NCBI RefSeq assembly: GCF_025840185.1
Contig: NZ_JAMPJU010000004.1
Location: forward strand, 124,001-188,000
Origin: Brenneria izbisi
GTDB taxonomy: Bacteria; Pseudomonadota; Gammaproteobacteria; Enterobacterales; Enterobacteriaceae
Direction: 5' to 3'
Length of the DNA: 64,000 bases
Part shown: piece by piece, positions 62,301-64,000 of the stretch
Layout: each line of letters starts with the position of its first letter
Position numbering within the stretch: position 1 is the first letter of the stretch
Position numbers and translations under genes: made by a program
Notes under the pieces: generated by a model
The model's input: only the letters and a program-made list of their open reading frames with translations
What the model was told of the DNA's origin: nothing
Databases searched by the model: none

Positions 62301-64000
62301 CCGGCAGCAGCAGCGCCTATTCGATCAGCGTCTTCAGCGTCGGCGATGAGGGGTCGCTGACGCTAGTTGATCAGGTGGCTGATATCGCTGAAAAAGTGTT
62401 ACAGATCGCCGTGGCGCAAGACAGCGGCGCGTTTTACGCGCTTTCGGCAACCACTGTCTATGCTTACCGCATCGGTGACGATGGCGCGCTCACGGCAATC
62501 GATGCGTATACGCCGGAAAGCGGTTTCGGCACGGCGGTCGCCATGCAAATCGACGACGACGGCAGCGTCTATGTGCTGAGCGGCGGACGCCTGACCGTCT
62601 ACACCGTCGCCGCCGATGGCGGCCTGAGCTATGCTGGTCAACTGACGCGCAGCGGCACCACGCTGACCTGGCGCGATGCCGTCGGCGCCAACGCCACGGC
62701 GGGAACGCTCGGCAGTACCGGTGCCTTCAATGGCGCCAATGCGTTCGTGGTTTCCGATGCCGGTTACCTCTATCTCACCACCGGCAATGGTTTCCTGACC
62801 ACATTGCAATACGACCGTTCAACCAACGCCATGAGTCTGGTTGATACGGTCAGCGCCTATTCCGCCCTGACCCAGTATCCGCATGGCATCGCCATGTCAC
62901 AGGATGGCACCACTCTGTATGTGACGAGCGCCGCCAGTTCCAGATTGGTTATCTACACTATCGGCGAAGAGGGCAAACCGACCTATGCAAACATCGTCAC
63001 GACGAGCGAAGGCATCTCAAAACTGGTGGTCAGCGCCGACGGCCAATCCGTCTATGGCGGCAGAAACCTCTATTTTGGCACCCCGCTTCTCAGTATGATC
63101 GGCGCCACTGGCGTCACCGTGACCTACACCGAAGGCGACACGATCAACCCGATCGCCAGCGTCGTGTTATCCGACGCCGACTACGATGCGCTAAATGGCG
63201 GCGCGGGCAACTATAACGGCGCGACGATTACGTTGGTACGCACCGACGGCGCCGACGGCAACGACAGTTACGGGTTCACCGACGGCAACGGTCTGACGCT
63301 GGCTGATGGCATAATCTCTCTGAACGGCGCAGCCATCGCCACGCTGGTCAGCACAGACGGCACGTTGACGGTCGCCTTCACCGCCGATGTCACCACCGCC
63401 ACCGCTAACCTGGTGTTGCAACAGATCAGCTATACCAACGCCAGCAGCGATCCGGGCAGCAGCATCAGTCTTACGCTGAGCGTCGCCGACCAATACGCTT
63501 CCAGCCGCTTCGATCTGCTGCTGTCCGTCGCCGTGATTAATAATGCGCCTGTGTTGGAAACTGAAAGCCAGAACGTGACCTATATCAGCGGCGGCAGCGC
63601 GGTGAAACTGTTTAACGACAGCATGCTGTCCGGCGGGGAAGAGGATCAGGCGATCAGCGCCATCACCCTGACCGTTGCTGGTCTGGTGGACGGAGAACAC
63701 GAAAAACTGCTGCTCAATGGCAACTACGTTTCGCTGACCGACGGCACAAGCCTGAGCAGTTACGTCATGGTGGATGTCGTCGAGAGCGATGGCAACGTCA
63801 ATTCTTATACCTACGTTTACAATATCGACGTCAGCGTGACCGAGGGCGTTGCGACCGTTACGTTAAGCAATAATGAGGGCTTGCCGACGGCGGTTGCCGA
63901 GGCGGTGGTCAACAGTATCGCCTACCTCAATACCGCCTATGAAAACGCCCTTGAGGATGCGACCACCGGCGATCGCACCATTACGCTGACTTCCATTCAG
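59363..64000 (+). CDS. Giant LEPR-XLL type repetitive surface protein (5' part; runs off right edge)
   Basis: Open for 1546 codons to the window edge; the frame was checked at several points. Residues 19-28 are LEPRMMFDAA, the LEPR-XLL motif found near the N-terminus of very large surface proteins. No classical signal peptide is visible, so secretion may be by a type I system or through another route. Modules in order: A1 (about 65-200, ending TVTLTSLRDDGG), a beta-propeller-like block (about 210-535, repeats such as YVTTEYNGLVVFTRDGG), a cadherin-like block (540-670), two Ig-like He-PIG units (LTWSVSGLPDGLTF; LTWSVSGLPEGLSF), a second propeller (865-1250), a second cadherin-like block and a second A module. 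The modules are acidic and very low in Cys, typical of adhesins. Likely function is attachment or cell-cell adhesion. Confidence 0.85.
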   Translation, partial: MTYSRSTARRRLPQQAWALEPRMMFDAAAVATAEAVVAATADAPGVTASGSEATISIDESSTAQNVDLFSGVTVSNDASGEALNSLVITVDSSGDNQALIIDDSAIALTTGSGTTAGNNYFYSVQTSGGSTIITLSIASSEAYAASDVAALIDGLAYSTLDNTVESGTITVTLTSLRDDGGETAELGIHSTIAITSTINVAPVLSDDGALEAAESFTSDELGGSAAVVYSGDGQYAYVGGESGISVFSIDDTGRLTLVQTFGDEANLGAVSQMTLSADGKSIYTLSGGNIITLNVDTDGTLSYGGTTSGENGVLMDLALSDDGGQLYVTTEYNGLVVFTRDGGTGALTPLQTVDESSLGVVRAETVISANGYVFVIGDQTSFVAYTDTLAVLKINDDGTLTMISSVTADATRFSSSTYSMAVSEDAALLYLGNSSGGIQVYRFDGSELILMDSVTLDGVTSIALSGDGSLLYAAASDGTINVYAADGSGNLALASSTVASASGSDIAVSGDGLSVLVAGSGGVTRYSAAQTLVQGSQAVFASGITLADSNFDTLSGGEGNYKGASISVSPSVTGGSFGFADGNDLIYSDGAISLNGSAIATLSESNGALTVTFTADTTSEVANRVLQQIAYGNDSVAVGSYVLLTVAVNDGALTSNSVVVTLRINGEPQVNSDAAAGYALSKATSETAYSFTLFSGLFNDADGDSLTWSVSGLPDGLTFNAATRTISGAATEVGTFTLTVTATDATGASAALDLDLVVEQIVNRAPEVNAAVGTTLDTFTKGESGSITLDGGLFTDADSLYGDRLTWSVSGLPEGLSFDAETLAISGTASNAGDYTITMTATDQSGASAASELTLRVITQAEADNNAPGLVGDASALTYASDGSLSGFSQYVNSITLSDDGTILVIAASTSNNGNGDSYLYVYRRDTSSGELALLQTFTQGTENDGDDANGIELDGLSGITSVSYSSDGSLLYLSGYASTGSSSAYSISVFSVGDEGSLTLVDQVADIAEKVLQIAVAQDSGAFYALSATTVYAYRIGDDGALTAIDAYTPESGFGTAVAMQIDDDGSVYVLSGGRLTVYTVAADGGLSYAGQLTRSGTTLTWRDAVGANATAGTLGSTGAFNGANAFVVSDAGYLYLTTGNGFLTTLQYDRSTNAMSLVDTVSAYSALTQYPHGIAMSQDGTTLYVTSAASSRLVIYTIGEEGKPTYANIVTTSEGISKLVVSADGQSVYGGRNLYFGTPLLSMIGATGVTVTYTEGDTINPIASVVLSDADYDALNGGAGNYNGATITLVRTDGADGNDSYGFTDGNGLTLADGIISLNGAAIATLVSTDGTLTVAFTADVTTATANLVLQQISYTNASSDPGSSISLTLSVADQYASSRFDLLLSVAVINNAPVLETESQNVTYISGGSAVKLFNDSMLSGGEEDQAISAITLTVAGLVDGEHEKLLLNGNYVSLTDGTSLSSYVMVDVVESDGNVNSYTYVYNIDVSVTEGVATVTLSNNEGLPTAVAEAVVNSIAYLNTAYENALEDATTGDRTITLTSIQ

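Noticed and set aside
1..64000. CRISPR arrays, prophage, complete insertion sequences, rRNA
   Set aside because: No regularly spaced direct repeats, phage gene sets, intact transposase genes or rRNA signatures seen.

Overview
The window looks like a chromosomal segment of an enterobacterium of the Pectobacteriaceae type (Brenneria, Dickeya, Pectobacterium or Lonsdalea). Many proteins read as close homologues of E. coli proteins, and the gene block trhA, ygfZ, sdhE, cptA, fldB, xerD, dsbC, recJ, prfB, lysS and glyU follows the E. coli order, with insertions. The genus call is inference from recognised proteins; no rRNA or other species marker is present.

Layout. (1) 1-3982, minus strand: the start of a Tad (tight adherence, type IVb) pilus operon, flp-cpaA-cpaB-cpaC-cpaD-cpaE, running off the left edge. 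(2) 3983-5288: a 1.3 kb AT-rich non-coding stretch. (3) 5289-9803: glycine cleavage genes gcvT, gcvH, gcvP. (4) 10007-14954: a five-gene ABC transporter operon with an embedded GpdQ glycerophosphodiesterase, behind a triple Pho-box-like repeat. (5) 15059-28288: housekeeping block including RF2 with its programmed frameshift. (6) 28433-30714: an exported GH13 glucosidase and tRNA-Gly(CCC). (7) 31067-36074: cbpA-cbpM, an AT-rich EAL phosphodiesterase operon, a di-Mop molybdate-binding protein, a cold shock protein and the cold-type lipid A acyltransferase LpxP. (8) 36168-40267: allantoin/purine catabolism (NCS1 permease divergent from hpxS-hpxA-hpxB). (9) 40345-40532: two tiny genes, one AzuC-like, with CRP sites. 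(10) 41008-44320: ghxP and yjcE. (11) 44642-59325: a two-component system followed by a second, full Tad locus on the plus strand. (12) 59363 to the right edge: the first 1546 codons of a giant repetitive surface protein.

How it fits together. Two separate Tad pilus loci lie about 43 kb apart. The second is followed directly by a giant LEPR-XLL type adhesin and preceded by an OmpR-type two-component system, with Fur-like boxes upstream of both the regulator and the pilin. An AT-rich c-di-GMP phosphodiesterase operon shares a 39-bp motif with the region upstream of the first pilin gene. The nutrient side is scavenging: phosphodiester uptake (apparently under PhoB), purine and allantoin use, and exported oligosaccharide hydrolysis. 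The most novel-looking items are the Tad2/adhesin locus, the AzuC-like small-protein operon, the EAL operon with its small membrane protein, and the shared motif.
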